Shown here: positions 53,759-63,224 of the stretch, piece after piece
How the letters are laid out: the number at the start of each line of letters is the position of its first letter
Position numbering within the stretch: the first letter of the stretch is position 1
DNA from: Oceaniferula marina
Lineage (GTDB): Bacteria; Verrucomicrobiota; Verrucomicrobiia; Verrucomicrobiales; Akkermansiaceae
Reading direction: 5' to 3'
DNA: 64,000 nt
NCBI RefSeq assembly: GCF_013391475.1
Contig: NZ_JACBAZ010000001.1
Location: 392,377-456,376 of the forward strand
The notes under the pieces: model-generated
The model's database searches: none
Told to the model about the DNA's origin: nothing
Seen by the model: only the letters and a program-made list of their open reading frames with translations
Made by a program: the position numbers and the translations under genes

Positions 53759-53981
53759 CGTCACCAATGGCCTCAACCGGGCAACCTTCCATCGCCTCGA
53801 TACAGAGTTCGCGCTCTTCGTCGTTTTCCGGTTGTTTACTGAGGTAGGAATAACCTTCGTCTTCCTCACGGGTAAAATTATTCGGTGCCGTTTCACGGCA
53901 TAGGTCACAGTCGATACATTGACTATCGACGTAGAACTGACCTTTTACATTTTCAGGATTTTTATCTTCTTTATCAGCCAT
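53748..53981 (-). CDS. Small ferredoxin-like [4Fe-4S] protein
   Basis: 77 residues from the ATG at 53981. 'CIDCDLCRETAPNNF' gives the CxxCxxC ligands and EGCPVEAIG the fourth, C-P. One further Cys lies in RELCIEAM. The charged EDEGYSYLSKQPENDEER middle is typical of single-cluster bacterial ferredoxins. It transfers low-potential electrons; the partner is unknown. It is head of the minus-strand series to folB. Confidence 0.88.
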   Translation of the reverse strand: MADKEDKNPENVKGQFYVDSQCIDCDLCRETAPNNFTREEDEGYSYLSKQPENDEERELCIEAMEGCPVEAIGDDGE

Positions 53982-54199
53982 AATGATTGCGGAATATTGT
54001 CCGCGACACTCATCGTCCATAGACAGCTCCCAATCAAGTATGAAATAAAGCAATCCGAACAAATTTGACAGTAGTCATCAGGATCGTCACAATTCTGCTG
54101 GCCAAACCACTGGGCAGAAGCTAATTCGGTGGTGCACTTGAGTCTCGTTTCATTTCCTCGTTTCGGTCCTCATTTCAGATTCCCCAAATTCATCACATT

Positions 54200-55195
54200 A
54201 TGTCCCAACCCGATCCCCAGAAGCAGCATAGCGCACGCGACCTGACCTCCCATATCGACGAAGATGACCTTTGGGAACTGGATGATGATTGGACTGATGC
54301 CGACAGTTCCACATCCTCCGAGGGATCGACTGATGATGACACACCTCCGATCCCACCAGCACCTGAGTCTGTCAGTTCCTATCGCGCGGCATCATTACCC
54401 GAGCCAACGACCGAAATCGGAGAGCACGATACCTTTGAACCTGATACCTTGCTCGACCATGAGATCGACACCGGCAGCGATGTAATGGTTGCCGAAAGCC
54501 AAACAAAGCCAACTGAACAAGCCGAAACGTCTGTAGACACCCCGCCTTCCCACCCTGCAGCAAAAGAAAATGAGCCCGCAGAGCTTGCAGCGGCACCCGA
54601 ACCGGTGAACGAAAAAAACAAGGGAAACAAGCTCAATCCACTTGAAAAAGTGTCCCTTAGCCTTGTCGCGGCGGCCTTTCTTGGGGCTGCCATCTGGGCC
54701 TACCTCTGGTTGTATGATCAGAATATTATCGAAGACGAAGGAGCGATACAGCTTCCCCTTCAGGGTGAGTTCATCAGCATCTCGGATTTTTCCACGCATT
54801 GGGTCTCTGCCAGTCAATTCAAAGAGATTAAAATGGGGGCTAAGGTCCTTCCTGCGGCAAGTATGACTCTCGATGATGCTTCCCCAAGCTCAGGAGCCTT
54901 GCGTATTTATTTCCGTAATGTCAATGGAGACTACATCGGAGACTCCATTACTTTAACGGTTCGGGATGGCCAATTCACCAACAGTAATCAACCCAACACC
55001 CGCTTTGATAATGATCACCGCACAGCCACGGTCATTGCTTCCGACGGATTTCATCAGGAAGGCGACTTCAATGCTTACGTGCTCGATGAACAAATGGCAT
55101 GGAAAATCCAAGTCCTTGAAGCCAAAACCTCAGCGGCCGCGGGCAAGGATTTCGAAGAAATCATCCACACCAAGGTAGGGCGACAACGCAAATAA
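54200..55195 (+). CDS. Single-pass membrane protein of unknown function
   Basis: 331 residues. The first 150 residues are acidic, Ser/Thr/Pro-rich and look disordered. One membrane helix (about 152-172, VSLSLVAAAFLGAAIWAYLW) follows, then about 150 residues outside with beta-strand-like sequence (SGALRIYFRNVNGDYIGDSI). No family is recognised. It precedes the polysaccharide deacetylase by about 105 bp. Confidence 0.65.
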   Translation: MSQPDPQKQHSARDLTSHIDEDDLWELDDDWTDADSSTSSEGSTDDDTPPIPPAPESVSSYRAASLPEPTTEIGEHDTFEPDTLLDHEIDTGSDVMVAESQTKPTEQAETSVDTPPSHPAAKENEPAELAAAPEPVNEKNKGNKLNPLEKVSLSLVAAAFLGAAIWAYLWLYDQNIIEDEGAIQLPLQGEFISISDFSTHWVSASQFKEIKMGAKVLPAASMTLDDASPSSGALRIYFRNVNGDYIGDSITLTVRDGQFTNSNQPNTRFDNDHRTATVIASDGFHQEGDFNAYVLDEQMAWKIQVLEAKTSAAAGKDFEEIIHTKVGRQRK

Positions 55196-55300
55196 AAGCC
55201 CCGCATTGAGGTCGACAAATTCCCTGCCGGCAATGGGAAACCATGCAGAAAACACCCCTTCCTTTTTTAGCAAATCGCACTATATTCCCAGACTCCGTCT

Positions 55301-56554
55301 ATGAAGCATCTATTGTTCATCCTGCTGGCATTGTTGATGTCATGGTATTCAGCCATGGCACATCCCTCTGCATTGTCAGGGAACGAACAGCCGCGTGCAT
55401 CTCATACATACAGACCTTTCCTGATCAGCACCGATGCGCAAGCCCCTTCTGACAATGCTGAAAACAAGGGCCCAGCCTCCCAAGAAAACCAGGACAGCTC
55501 CCGCGTAGTCGTTCTCGGCTACCATGATTTTTCTGCGACAAAAAAAGCGACAGAAATGTTGATCCCAACCGAGAAGTTTCGCAAACAAATGCAAGCGCTG
55601 CAGGATTTGGGGCTCAACGTCATTGGCATGGAAGATTTTCTCGCTTGGCGCCGCGGAGAAAAGACCCTGCCTGATAAATCCGTTCTCATTACCATCGATG
55701 ATGGCTGGAAGTCTGTCTATACAGACGCCTATCCCATCCTCAAAGAGTTTGGATACCCTTTTACGGTTTTTCTCTACACCAATTATGTCGATGGAGGAGG
55801 CGCGGCACTGACATCTCCGATGATCCGAGAAATGATGAAAAATGGCTGCAGTATCGGTAGTCACTCAATTTCTCACCCCTACCCCGTCAGTATCAGGAAA
55901 GAACAAAAAAAGGGTGATACGTCCTATGCAGCCTATCTTCGTAAGGAAATGGGAGACTCCAAGCAGTTTCTCGAATCCCAATTTCAGCAAAAAGTCACTA
56001 CCTACGCCTACCCCGGCGGGTTCGTGACCGATGAAATGCCTCCGATTGCCACGGATCTTGGATATGAGTGCTTGTTTACGGTGCTCCCAGGTAAGGTCAC
56101 TGCCAGCAGTGCAAACCAACGCTTGCCTCGCTACGTTATCTTGGGAACCCACGATTACATTTTCCGCAATGCGACATCGTTTAAAGCCACAAGCACGAGT
56201 GGCGCAAGCCATGGAGCCATTGTGCAATCCACGGAACACCCGGTCAGCCCCGAACCCGGAGCCCTCTCCGAAACTCGAATGCCTACCATCAGCGCCAACC
56301 TGTCAGCGGTTGAAAACCTCGACCCTGAGTCGATCGTCATGCGCATCGCTGGATTTGGTAAAGTTCCAGCCAACTATGACGAAACCCGAAAAACGGTGAC
56401 CTGGAAAGTCAAACGCCGCTTACGCTCCCGCACCTGTGAGGTCAGCGTACAGTGGAAACTTCTCGAAGAGAAAAAATACCAGAAACCCATGACTTGGACA
56501 TTCAGAATCGATCGCGAAGCTGCTTACCAAGCATCCCCTCTTACTGACAAATAA
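55301..56554 (+). CDS. Secreted polysaccharide deacetylase (NodB-type)
   Basis: 417 residues with signal peptide (LLFILLALLMSWYSAMA). Metal and catalytic motifs: 'LITIDDGWKSVYTDAYPIL' (the DD), 'SIGSHSISHPYP' (His pair H-x-x-x-H) and 'TYAYPGGFVTDEMPPI' (motif 3 with YPGG). The family removes N- or O-acetyl groups from peptidoglycan, chitin or other polymers. The C-terminal 120 residues are an extra beta-rich domain (TVTWKVKRRLRSRTCEVSVQ). Immediately upstream of ffh. Confidence 0.88.
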   Translation: MKHLLFILLALLMSWYSAMAHPSALSGNEQPRASHTYRPFLISTDAQAPSDNAENKGPASQENQDSSRVVVLGYHDFSATKKATEMLIPTEKFRKQMQALQDLGLNVIGMEDFLAWRRGEKTLPDKSVLITIDDGWKSVYTDAYPILKEFGYPFTVFLYTNYVDGGGAALTSPMIREMMKNGCSIGSHSISHPYPVSIRKEQKKGDTSYAAYLRKEMGDSKQFLESQFQQKVTTYAYPGGFVTDEMPPIATDLGYECLFTVLPGKVTASSANQRLPRYVILGTHDYIFRNATSFKATSTSGASHGAIVQSTEHPVSPEPGALSETRMPTISANLSAVENLDPESIVMRIAGFGKVPANYDETRKTVTWKVKRRLRSRTCEVSVQWKLLEEKKYQKPMTWTFRIDREAAYQASPLTDK

Positions 56555-56595
56555 TTGTCGCTCCATTTACCCATTTCCATATTCCACATCATATC

Positions 56596-57999
56596 ATGTT
56601 CTCAGCCTTATCAGACAGCCTAGACAAAACATTCCGCAATCTGCGCGGCGTAGGTAAAATCTCCGAAAAAAACATCACCGATGCCTTACGGGAAATTCGA
56701 CTCGCCTTACTCGAGGCCGATGTGGAATTCGGAGTCGCCAAAGAATTTATCGCCAAGGTAAAAGAAAAGGCAATGGGCGTGGATGTGTTCAAATCCATCA
56801 AGCCTGGAGAGCAAATCGTCAAAATATTCAACGATGAACTCACTCATCTCCTTGGTGATGATGCCGAGGCCCTCAACCTCAACCCGCCCGCCCACATCCT
56901 TCTTTGTGGATTGAACGGCGCAGGTAAAACCACCACAGCGGCCAAACTCGCTCTTAGACTCCAAAAAGAGGGCCGGCGCCCCCTGCTGATTGCCTGCGAT
57001 CTTTATCGCCCTGCCGCCATCGATCAACTGGCCACTCTCGCCAAGCAAATCAACGTCCCGTGTTTCACCCCTGACCCAGACGAAAAAAATCTGGTCAAAG
57101 TCGCCAAACAAGCACTGGCCTGGGCTAAAGATCAACAAGGGACCGCCCTGATTTTCGATACCGCTGGTCGACAGGAAATTGATGAAAAGCTGGTAGCCGA
57201 ACTCAAGGAGCTCCACCGCTTTGTTTCACCAGCGGAAACGCTCCTGGTCGCGGACTCCGCAACCGGCCAGCAAGCGGTTTCTGTGGCTCGTCATTTTGAT
57301 GAAGCTGTCGGCATCACGGGGATTATCCTTACCAAACTCGATGGTGACGCGCGAGGCGGTGCAGCACTCTCGATGCGCCAGGTCACAGGCCGCCCGATCA
57401 AATTCATCGGTGAAGGTGAAAAACTTGATCAATTCGGGGTCTTCCACCCGGAACGCATGGCCAGTCGGATTCTCGGCATGGGTGATGTGGTCAGCATGGT
57501 GGAAACCGCTGCCGAAAACATCAATGAAAAAGACGCAATCAAAGCCGCTGAACGCATCCAGTCAGGGAAATTTGATTTCAACGACTTTCTTGACCAGATG
57601 AATATGCTTCGCAAGCTCGGCCCGCTCGATGGCTTGCTTGGGATGCTTCCCGGATTCAACAAAATAAAGAAACAGATCCCAGCGGATGCCTTCGATGAAA
57701 ATAAAATGAAACGTATGGAAGCGATCGTGCTTTCCATGACTCCACGGGAGCGCACCCGCCCCGAACTCATCAAAGGATCCAGAAGAAGGCGCATTGCCAA
57801 TGGATCTGGCAACACGATCATCGAAGTAAACCGTTTCTTAAAGCAGTTTACCCAGATGCGCAAAATGATGAAGTCCAAAGGGAAAATGAAAAACATGATG
57901 CAGCAGCTCGGCGGCATGGAAGGAATGGAGGGGATGGGCGATATGAACAGCCTGCTCGGAGGGAAAGGAGGAGGCAAACTGCCGAAGCTCCCATTCTAG
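56596..57999 (+). CDS. ffh: Signal recognition particle protein Ffh
   Basis: 467 residues. N domain to about 85; G domain with P-loop GLNGAGKTTTAAKLA, DTAGRQEIDEKLV and TKLDGDARGGAALS; a Met-rich M domain at the end (MRKMMKSKGKMKNMMQQL) then a Gly-rich tail. It targets nascent membrane proteins to FtsY/SecYEG. A terminator follows at 58061. The 4.5S RNA gene is not visible nearby. Confidence 0.97.
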   Translation: MFSALSDSLDKTFRNLRGVGKISEKNITDALREIRLALLEADVEFGVAKEFIAKVKEKAMGVDVFKSIKPGEQIVKIFNDELTHLLGDDAEALNLNPPAHILLCGLNGAGKTTTAAKLALRLQKEGRRPLLIACDLYRPAAIDQLATLAKQINVPCFTPDPDEKNLVKVAKQALAWAKDQQGTALIFDTAGRQEIDEKLVAELKELHRFVSPAETLLVADSATGQQAVSVARHFDEAVGITGIILTKLDGDARGGAALSMRQVTGRPIKFIGEGEKLDQFGVFHPERMASRILGMGDVVSMVETAAENINEKDAIKAAERIQSGKFDFNDFLDQMNMLRKLGPLDGLLGMLPGFNKIKKQIPADAFDENKMKRMEAIVLSMTPRERTRPELIKGSRRRRIANGSGNTIIEVNRFLKQFTQMRKMMKSKGKMKNMMQQLGGMEGMEGMGDMNSLLGGKGGGKLPKLPF

Positions 58000-58307
58000 A
58001 ATAAAGGTGATGGTGCCATCACTCGCTTATCCCGAGCACCTTCAACCCAACATCAAATTTAACGGGCTGCCCTATGACGGGTTGCCCGTTTTTTGTAGCC
58101 TCATTAGACCAAGTAGTAAAACAGACGGGACGATAGCCGAGATGAATAAGTTCTTTGGCAAGGCGCGACGAAGGAATGGTGCGGGCACCATGACTAAGGA
58201 GAAACAAAGCCAAAGGAGTCATTCATCCGGAACTCTCATGGATCACGCAGTGCTTTTCCAAATACCTCAACAACGATCAATCGTCTCGTCTGTTTTGCGG
58301 AGTGGTA
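58000..58307. other. 308-bp intergenic region after ffh
   Basis: Holds the ffh terminator (58061-58094) and the second copy of the 88-bp repeat (58225-58312). A minus-strand open stretch at 58019-58222 lacks features of a real gene. Nothing else is visible. Confidence 0.55.
58061..58094 (+). terminator. Rho-independent terminator after ffh
   Basis: AACGGGC and GCCCGTT form a 7-bp stem around a 16-nt loop, followed by TTTT. Confidence 0.8.
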
Positions 58308-58312
58308 TTACC
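58225..58312. repeat. 88-bp dispersed intergenic repeat, copy 2
   Basis: Matches copy 1 at 22996-23083: ATCCGGAACT, CATGGATCAC, CGATCA and TCGTCTG then GCGGAGTGGTAT are shared, with small gaps. Here it reaches the stop codon of the downstream minus-strand lipoprotein gene. Confidence 0.6.
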
Positions 58313-59042
58313 CCTGCGTCACGCCTGGCGGCAACCAGTCATCCGACATCGGAGTAATCAAGGTGCTTTCATCCACCTGGTTAATCTCACTCGCAGATTT
58401 TCCACCCAATTCGACAATGGCGATGCCTCGTATCCCTTCAAGAAGCATATCAAACACCACCGGACTCTCATTGACATCCCGTCTAATCCTTAGCATTTGC
58501 CTCTGAATGCGTTCATCAATAGAGCAACTTTGTTTGTTGTATTTTGCCCAGTTGACATCAAGCACATACCAATAACGGATGTCCGATGCATGCTCTCCGT
58601 ATTGCTCAAGACTTCGCTTCTTGCATTTCGCTAGATCCCTAGGGTCCGTCACCTCTACAAGGTCGGGCATGATGGATTCAATATCATAAGCCATGAGGTC
58701 CAATTGCTTACGAGCTTCGAAAGCGCTTTCTTCATCCTGGACCCGGACAAGCACCGATGGCACTCGACCATAAACATTCAAGCATCGGGAGACCGCATCG
58801 TCGGATTTTTCGAGATCCTTAACGCTTTCCAAGCCTGCGGTTTTTTTCATCTTCAAGCCTTGGTCGTCCACGACCTCTTCCTGAGCATCATTGCTTTCGC
58901 CATTTTTTAATTGCTGCAGTTGATGCGCTACTTCCTTCACTTGGTTGCAGGAAACCAGACCGAGAAGGATCAACAAACCAACACAAGATACAGACAGTCC
59001 CTTCACGCATTTGTTTATGCTCCAGACTAACAATGACAGCAA
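58308..59042 (-). CDS. Lipoprotein of unknown function
   Basis: 244 residues. Hydrophobic start with lipobox LVSC (Cys at about 32, VGLLILLGLVSC). A charged helix follows (EVAHQLQQLKNGE), then mixed alpha/beta sequence with CKKRSLEQYGEHASDIRYWY. No domain is recognised. It is first of three minus-strand genes of unknown function, each with a signal. Part of the 88-bp repeat lies at its 3' end. Confidence 0.6.
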   Translation of the reverse strand: MLSLLVWSINKCVKGLSVSCVGLLILLGLVSCNQVKEVAHQLQQLKNGESNDAQEEVVDDQGLKMKKTAGLESVKDLEKSDDAVSRCLNVYGRVPSVLVRVQDEESAFEARKQLDLMAYDIESIMPDLVEVTDPRDLAKCKKRSLEQYGEHASDIRYWYVLDVNWAKYNKQSCSIDERIQRQMLRIRRDVNESPVVFDMLLEGIRGIAIVELGGKSASEINQVDESTLITPMSDDWLPPGVTQG

Positions 59043-59102
59043 GATTTATTCCATACAAAAGAATGCCCTCATCTATCCTGGCAATCAAAGATCAAATCAA
59101 AC

Positions 59103-59693
59103 CTAACGACCAAGCATGCCGTTCGTATCCTGGATCGTCAGACCCCGTTGGTCTTTCCAGTCCGTCACATCCGGTTGTTTATACGATTGCCGACGTTTAC
59201 TTACCTGGACATTCTCTGTGGTTGATGTTCTTCGAGCAGTCTGTTCGGTAGCTCGCTTCGAGCGAAACGGGTTAATCGAAAACTTTTTCTTGCTGTCGGC
59301 AGCTTGCACACTCTGTTCTCCGGACTGTTTTCTGACGTACCACGGTTCGTGCTTATACTTACTTGTATCACCACGGGCATTGAATTGTTTTGCCTGATAG
59401 GATTTGTCACCAGCCCAGCGCTTCTTACGATACGATTTACTCGTGTAGTCCTTACCGCTAAAATCCTTGTTCGCTGCTATCTGGCTGCTTTTATTCTCAA
59501 AGCTACTCCGTTTGTCCGACTGCATCATCGGATTGCCGTGTTCATCCTTACCAACGCTGAACGGCAATTCATTCCCCCAGGGGTCTTTGTTGACCTTTTT
59601 CTGAGTCATCGTGCGCTCAGACTCACAGGAGGTAAGCATCAGCAAAGCCGCCATTGCCAAGGTCCGGATGATCCGATAGTCAGACATTCTCAT
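59103..59693 (-). CDS. Lys/Ser-rich lipoprotein of unknown function
   Basis: 196 residues. Signal with lipobox LTSC (LAMAALLMLTSC). The mature part is basic and low-complexity, rich in Lys, Ser, Gln and Arg (SYRKKRWAGDKSYQAKQF), and probably disordered. The C-terminus reads 'DVTDWKDQRGLTIQDTNG'. Could bind anionic polymers of the envelope; no family recognised. Confidence 0.6.
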   Translation of the reverse strand: MRMSDYRIIRTLAMAALLMLTSCESERTMTQKKVNKDPWGNELPFSVGKDEHGNPMMQSDKRSSFENKSSQIAANKDFSGKDYTSKSYRKKRWAGDKSYQAKQFNARGDTSKYKHEPWYVRKQSGEQSVQAADSKKKFSINPFRSKRATEQTARRTSTTENVQVSKRRQSYKQPDVTDWKDQRGLTIQDTNGMLGR

Positions 59694-59734
59694 TGCGCGG
59701 GGAGCCTCTCACGTAAGTCTTTGAACTGCAAGCC

Positions 59735-60328
59735 CTAATCCTGAGGAGCGGGTGTAATCCCCATACGCTCTGTTTTAGCATCGGTGATATCTGACCAAGT
59801 CAAGTCACCATGATCAATACGGTGCATCTCTGACTCATAAATGGCATCTTCATTCCGCGGGTCAATCATCGCAGCCAACGCGACAAAATAACGAGACAGT
59901 TGGGCATTTGCTTTCCCCTCTTGCTTTTCCAAGAGTTGACCACGCGCCAGCAACAGTCTGGCGAAAACCTCTGGATCATAGTCGGCAGCAACTTTTTTTG
60001 GCATCATGCTGGCTTGCAGCTGCCGGTTGGCCACCACGCTTTTCCGGTTACGGGGAGAAAGGTGAAGGGCCAAGCCAAGTAACTGGCGCGCGTAGTCCAA
60101 GGATTTCTGAGAACCCTTGTTTTCATTCACATGAAGCACGGCAATGGCAGCCAAATTAGACGCATATTCGTCTCGCTCGTTATTCACCATCGATAACGAC
60201 TCGCCAAACAAACGACGGTTGATTGTCGGGGCCTTGTATTCCCCTTGCAGTTCATCTTTAGCCTCAAGCTCAGCAGCAAAACCAAGAACGAGTGCCAACA
60301 AAAGGAGACCTTGCCATAAGCGATTCAT
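59735..60328 (-). CDS. Secreted helical (TPR-like?) protein of unknown function
   Basis: 197 residues with signal peptide (LLLLALVLGFAAELEA). The mature part is helical with an ordering like TPR units (DYARQLLGLALHLSPRNRKS, then RLLLARGQLLEKQEGKA). No catalytic motif. It is divergent from the 5-formyl-THF cyclo-ligase gene. Function unknown. Confidence 0.6.
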   Translation of the reverse strand: MNRLWQGLLLLALVLGFAAELEAKDELQGEYKAPTINRRLFGESLSMVNNERDEYASNLAAIAVLHVNENKGSQKSLDYARQLLGLALHLSPRNRKSVVANRQLQASMMPKKVAADYDPEVFARLLLARGQLLEKQEGKANAQLSRYFVALAAMIDPRNEDAIYESEMHRIDHGDLTWSDITDAKTERMGITPAPQD

Positions 60329-60375
60329 CGTGGCTACTTTCCTTCGAAGTCAAGTATCACGCAAGTCGTAAATCC

Positions 60376-60951
60376 ATGAATCAAAAAAACACACTCCGCA
60401 AACAAGTGCGCCAGTCACTTGCGGGCACACCGACCCCGTCGCTGGCTAGGGCTTCACAAACGATTTGCCTGCACCTCCAACGGCATTGGCAAGATAGACC
60501 GCTCCCCACCCATCTTGCGGTCTTCGCCGCACACGGAGCGGAAATCGATCTCTCCAGCCTGCATCATTTATTACCGCAGAGTGAGTTGCTTTATCCTCTG
60601 TGCCACGCGGGTGGCATCCTTTCTTTTCATAAAGTCGATCGATTCGAAGAACTCGCACCGGGAATGCTCGGGATTTTAGAACCCAGACCGGATATTCATC
60701 CCGAAATTCCGATTGGCCAAATCAACTGCTTTCTTTGCCCCGGGCTCGCATTTGGAGAAGATGGAACCCGACTTGGTCACGGAGGTGGATACTATGATCG
60801 GGCACTTAGTCGCAAATCACCCGACTCCACCAGTTTCGGCATTGCCCTTGCTTCGCAAATTCAAGCCAGTGTGCCTCATGACGCACATGACATCCGGGTC
60901 GACCACATTGTGACCGAAGTCGGGATTGTTCAGTCAAAACCTAGCGACTAG
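60376..60951 (+). CDS. 5-formyltetrahydrofolate cyclo-ligase
   Basis: 191 residues from the ATG at 60376; an upstream start at 60292 would overlap the divergent gene. 'NTLRKQVRQSL' is the N-terminal KxxLR motif, and 'LCPGLAFGEDGTRLGHGGGY' followed by YDRAL is the ATP-binding signature. It recycles 5-formyl-THF to 5,10-methenyl-THF. Its TAG stop overlaps the opposite-strand stop of ybeY in the palindrome CTAG. Confidence 0.9.
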   Translation: MNQKNTLRKQVRQSLAGTPTPSLARASQTICLHLQRHWQDRPLPTHLAVFAAHGAEIDLSSLHHLLPQSELLYPLCHAGGILSFHKVDRFEELAPGMLGILEPRPDIHPEIPIGQINCFLCPGLAFGEDGTRLGHGGGYYDRALSRKSPDSTSFGIALASQIQASVPHDAHDIRVDHIVTEVGIVQSKPSD

Positions 60952-61397
60952 TCCGACCAAACAAGATTGAGAAGCTGCTCTTGAATCTGGTTCATCCGGT
61001 CTTGGTCGTCTGGCTTGGCATCCAGGTGCCCAGCCAGATGGAGTAAGCCGTGGATAATATACAACATGATCTCCCTGTCCACATCGTTGCTAAATTCTGA
61101 CGCTTGCCTGACAGCGGTTTCAACCCCCACATGAATCTCCCCATGTTCGAAGGTGATCACATCAGTCGCTCCCGGGATGGACATAAATTGCTCATGCACC
61201 GATGCGATCGTCTCATCATCAATCAGACTGACCTCGATCTCGTCCAAATCCTGAATCACCGAACGGGATCCAATCCTGTGTTCCAACACCCCCATCAGAG
61301 AGGCTTTGGCGGCGGATTCAAAGCGCGCCAACAACTCATTGGTCAAAGTTACCCGGTCCTGATGGTTGTAGACCGCTATATCAGGCATGCCTTTCAT
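60948..61397 (-). CDS. ybeY: rRNA maturation endonuclease YbeY-like
   Basis: 149 residues from the ATG at 61397. The metal motif reads HGLLHLAGHLD: the first two His are as in HGxLHxxGYDH, but position 11 is Asp and position 9 is His. The Asp may serve as the third zinc ligand, as in some metzincin-like proteins. 'VITFEHGEIHVGVETAVRQA' is the family core. It acts in 16S rRNA 3' processing. It lies 17 bp after the PgpH-like gene, a common pairing. Confidence 0.86.
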   Translation of the reverse strand: MKGMPDIAVYNHQDRVTLTNELLARFESAAKASLMGVLEHRIGSRSVIQDLDEIEVSLIDDETIASVHEQFMSIPGATDVITFEHGEIHVGVETAVRQASEFSNDVDREIMLYIIHGLLHLAGHLDAKPDDQDRMNQIQEQLLNLVWSD

Positions 61398-61413
61398 CAC
61401 ATTCCAACCTGAA

Positions 61414-63075
61414 CTAGCCGAGACTGGCTACATGTTTGCCAGCCAAATTGAGATCTGCTGGCAAATTTTCCATCACCTCGATTTTTTCTACCGGAAAGGC
61501 ATCGCGGTTTTTCTTATCGTCGTCATCGGGGTAATCGATGCGTGAATGCATCATGCTGGTCAAGGTGGATGTAAAGCTGGCAGAGATGATTTTGATATCG
61601 CCCATCGTCAGTCCGCTGTCATCCATTTGACCGGAAGTAACGCGGGCCATAACCAGTTCGTTGACCAGTTTGGAAATTTTCATCGGATTCGGCTTTTTCA
61701 AGGTTCTGGACGCGCTTTCGACAATATCAGCCAAACTGATAATTCCGCTTTCCCTGCTGCTTGGGCACGGGCCGGGATATCGGAAACTCTTCAGATCCAC
61801 ATCCGGTAAGTCTTCCTTGTTTTCCAATCCCTGCTCCACTTTTTCTTCGGCATCCTGACGTTGATCCAAGGCTTTGTGATAAAAATAGCGCATCACCGAT
61901 GTGCCGTGATGCTCACGTATGACCTCAATGATCTTGGGATTCAATTTATGTTTGATCGCCATATCCACCCCATCTTTGACATGCGCAATAATGATGATGG
62001 TACTCATCGTGGGCGTTAAGTCATCATGAGGGTTGGTATCCCCTTGGTTTTCAATGAAATAGTTCGGCTTTTTCAGCTTTCCAATATCGTGGAAATAGGA
62101 ACACACGCGACACATCGCCGCATTCGCTCCAATCTGCTCTGCCGCCGACTCCGACAGGGTCGCCACAACCATACTGTGATGATAGGTCCCCGGAGCCTCG
62201 AGCTGTAACTGACGTAGCAGCTTGTGATTCAAATCGCTCAGCTCCAACCAGGAAATATCCGTCGTGATCGCAAATAAACTCTCAAAAATGGGCAAGAGCC
62301 CACTGACGACCATGCCCGTCACAACGCCCCCCAATAAAGCTACCGCAATCTTCCCCCCCTCAACGGGAAGCGTGGAACTGACATACAATGCCTGCAATTG
62401 TATTTTGTCGAATGACAAGGCCAAGAGCAAGGTAACTCCGCCCACATAAAGGCCCGCCCGCAACAAGGATCCACGACGACGCACGTTACGCGTCAAGGAG
62501 ACCGCCATACCTCCGGCTGCCAGACTAATCACCAAAAAGCAAAAGATATCCTCCACAGGCATCAGCAAGGAGCCAAACAGGCTGACGATCATCGTGGAGA
62601 ACACTCCCGATTGCCGCCCCAGCAAAACAGAGTGCACCATCGGAGCAAAGGCCAAAGGAGCCAACAGGAAACGGTAGTCCAGATCCCAACCGTTGGTATC
62701 AATGAAATAGAACGTCGCCCGAACCAAAAGAAGATGAATGAGAATCCCCCCAAAGACCAAGGCCACTTTTCCATTTCGAACCTGAGAGCTGTGACGAATA
62801 TGGAAAAAAAACACGGCAAGCGCAGCCAACACAAAACAAACCAACCCCCTGCGGATTTCATCATCACAAAAGAGAGTCTGCTCTCCAACGTAAAACCCGA
62901 CAATCACACAGGAAAAAACGGCAAAAAGAGGGTAAATCAGCAGCTTAATCAGAATGCTTCTCTCCATGGAGTCCACTACCGCACTCTCACTCGCTGCCGT
63001 AGTTCGGCGTTTTTTGCCTGATGACATCCCTTTTTCAGCAAGGCGCCATCGTTTAAAAGCATCAATAAATCCCAT
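61414..63075 (-). CDS. Membrane HD phosphohydrolase (PgpH/7TM-HD-like, compact)
   Basis: 553 residues, shorter than the usual 700 of PgpH/YqfF. The N-terminal half has about seven membrane helices after a basic tail, and the HD domain follows: 'HHSMVVATLSESAAEQ', 'CRVCSYFHDIGKLKKPNYFI' (the HD pair) and EVIREHHGTSVMRYFYHKA. PgpH proteins split cyclic di-AMP to pApA. The long extracellular 7TMR-HDED domain is missing here. Neighbouring ybeY supports the assignment. Confidence 0.86.
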   Translation of the reverse strand: MGFIDAFKRWRLAEKGMSSGKKRRTTAASESAVVDSMERSILIKLLIYPLFAVFSCVIVGFYVGEQTLFCDDEIRRGLVCFVLAALAVFFFHIRHSSQVRNGKVALVFGGILIHLLLVRATFYFIDTNGWDLDYRFLLAPLAFAPMVHSVLLGRQSGVFSTMIVSLFGSLLMPVEDIFCFLVISLAAGGMAVSLTRNVRRRGSLLRAGLYVGGVTLLLALSFDKIQLQALYVSSTLPVEGGKIAVALLGGVVTGMVVSGLLPIFESLFAITTDISWLELSDLNHKLLRQLQLEAPGTYHHSMVVATLSESAAEQIGANAAMCRVCSYFHDIGKLKKPNYFIENQGDTNPHDDLTPTMSTIIIIAHVKDGVDMAIKHKLNPKIIEVIREHHGTSVMRYFYHKALDQRQDAEEKVEQGLENKEDLPDVDLKSFRYPGPCPSSRESGIISLADIVESASRTLKKPNPMKISKLVNELVMARVTSGQMDDSGLTMGDIKIISASFTSTLTSMMHSRIDYPDDDDKKNRDAFPVEKIEVMENLPADLNLAGKHVASLG

Positions 63076-63132
63076 AAATTGGTTTATTCTAGTAGGGTGA
63101 ACTTAGCGAAAGCTCCATCCGGTCTAGACGGA

Positions 63133-63157
63133 GAAAGGACGCTAATGCGTCCCTTTC
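63133..63157. repeat. Hairpin between the PgpH-like and TetR genes
   Basis: GAAAGGACGC, a TAAT loop and GCGTCCCTTTC form a stem with one bulged C. No T-run follows on either strand, so it is not a standard terminator. Confidence 0.45.
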
Positions 63158-63224
63158 GTAGGGCGGATTATATCCAAACCCGACTCCTTGGCAATATCCA
63201 ATGAGCCCTCCAACTCAATCGCGC

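Noticed and set aside
58019-58222. 67-codon minus-strand open frame after ffh
   Set aside because: Spans the ffh terminator, has no recognisable domain and no ribosome-binding context.
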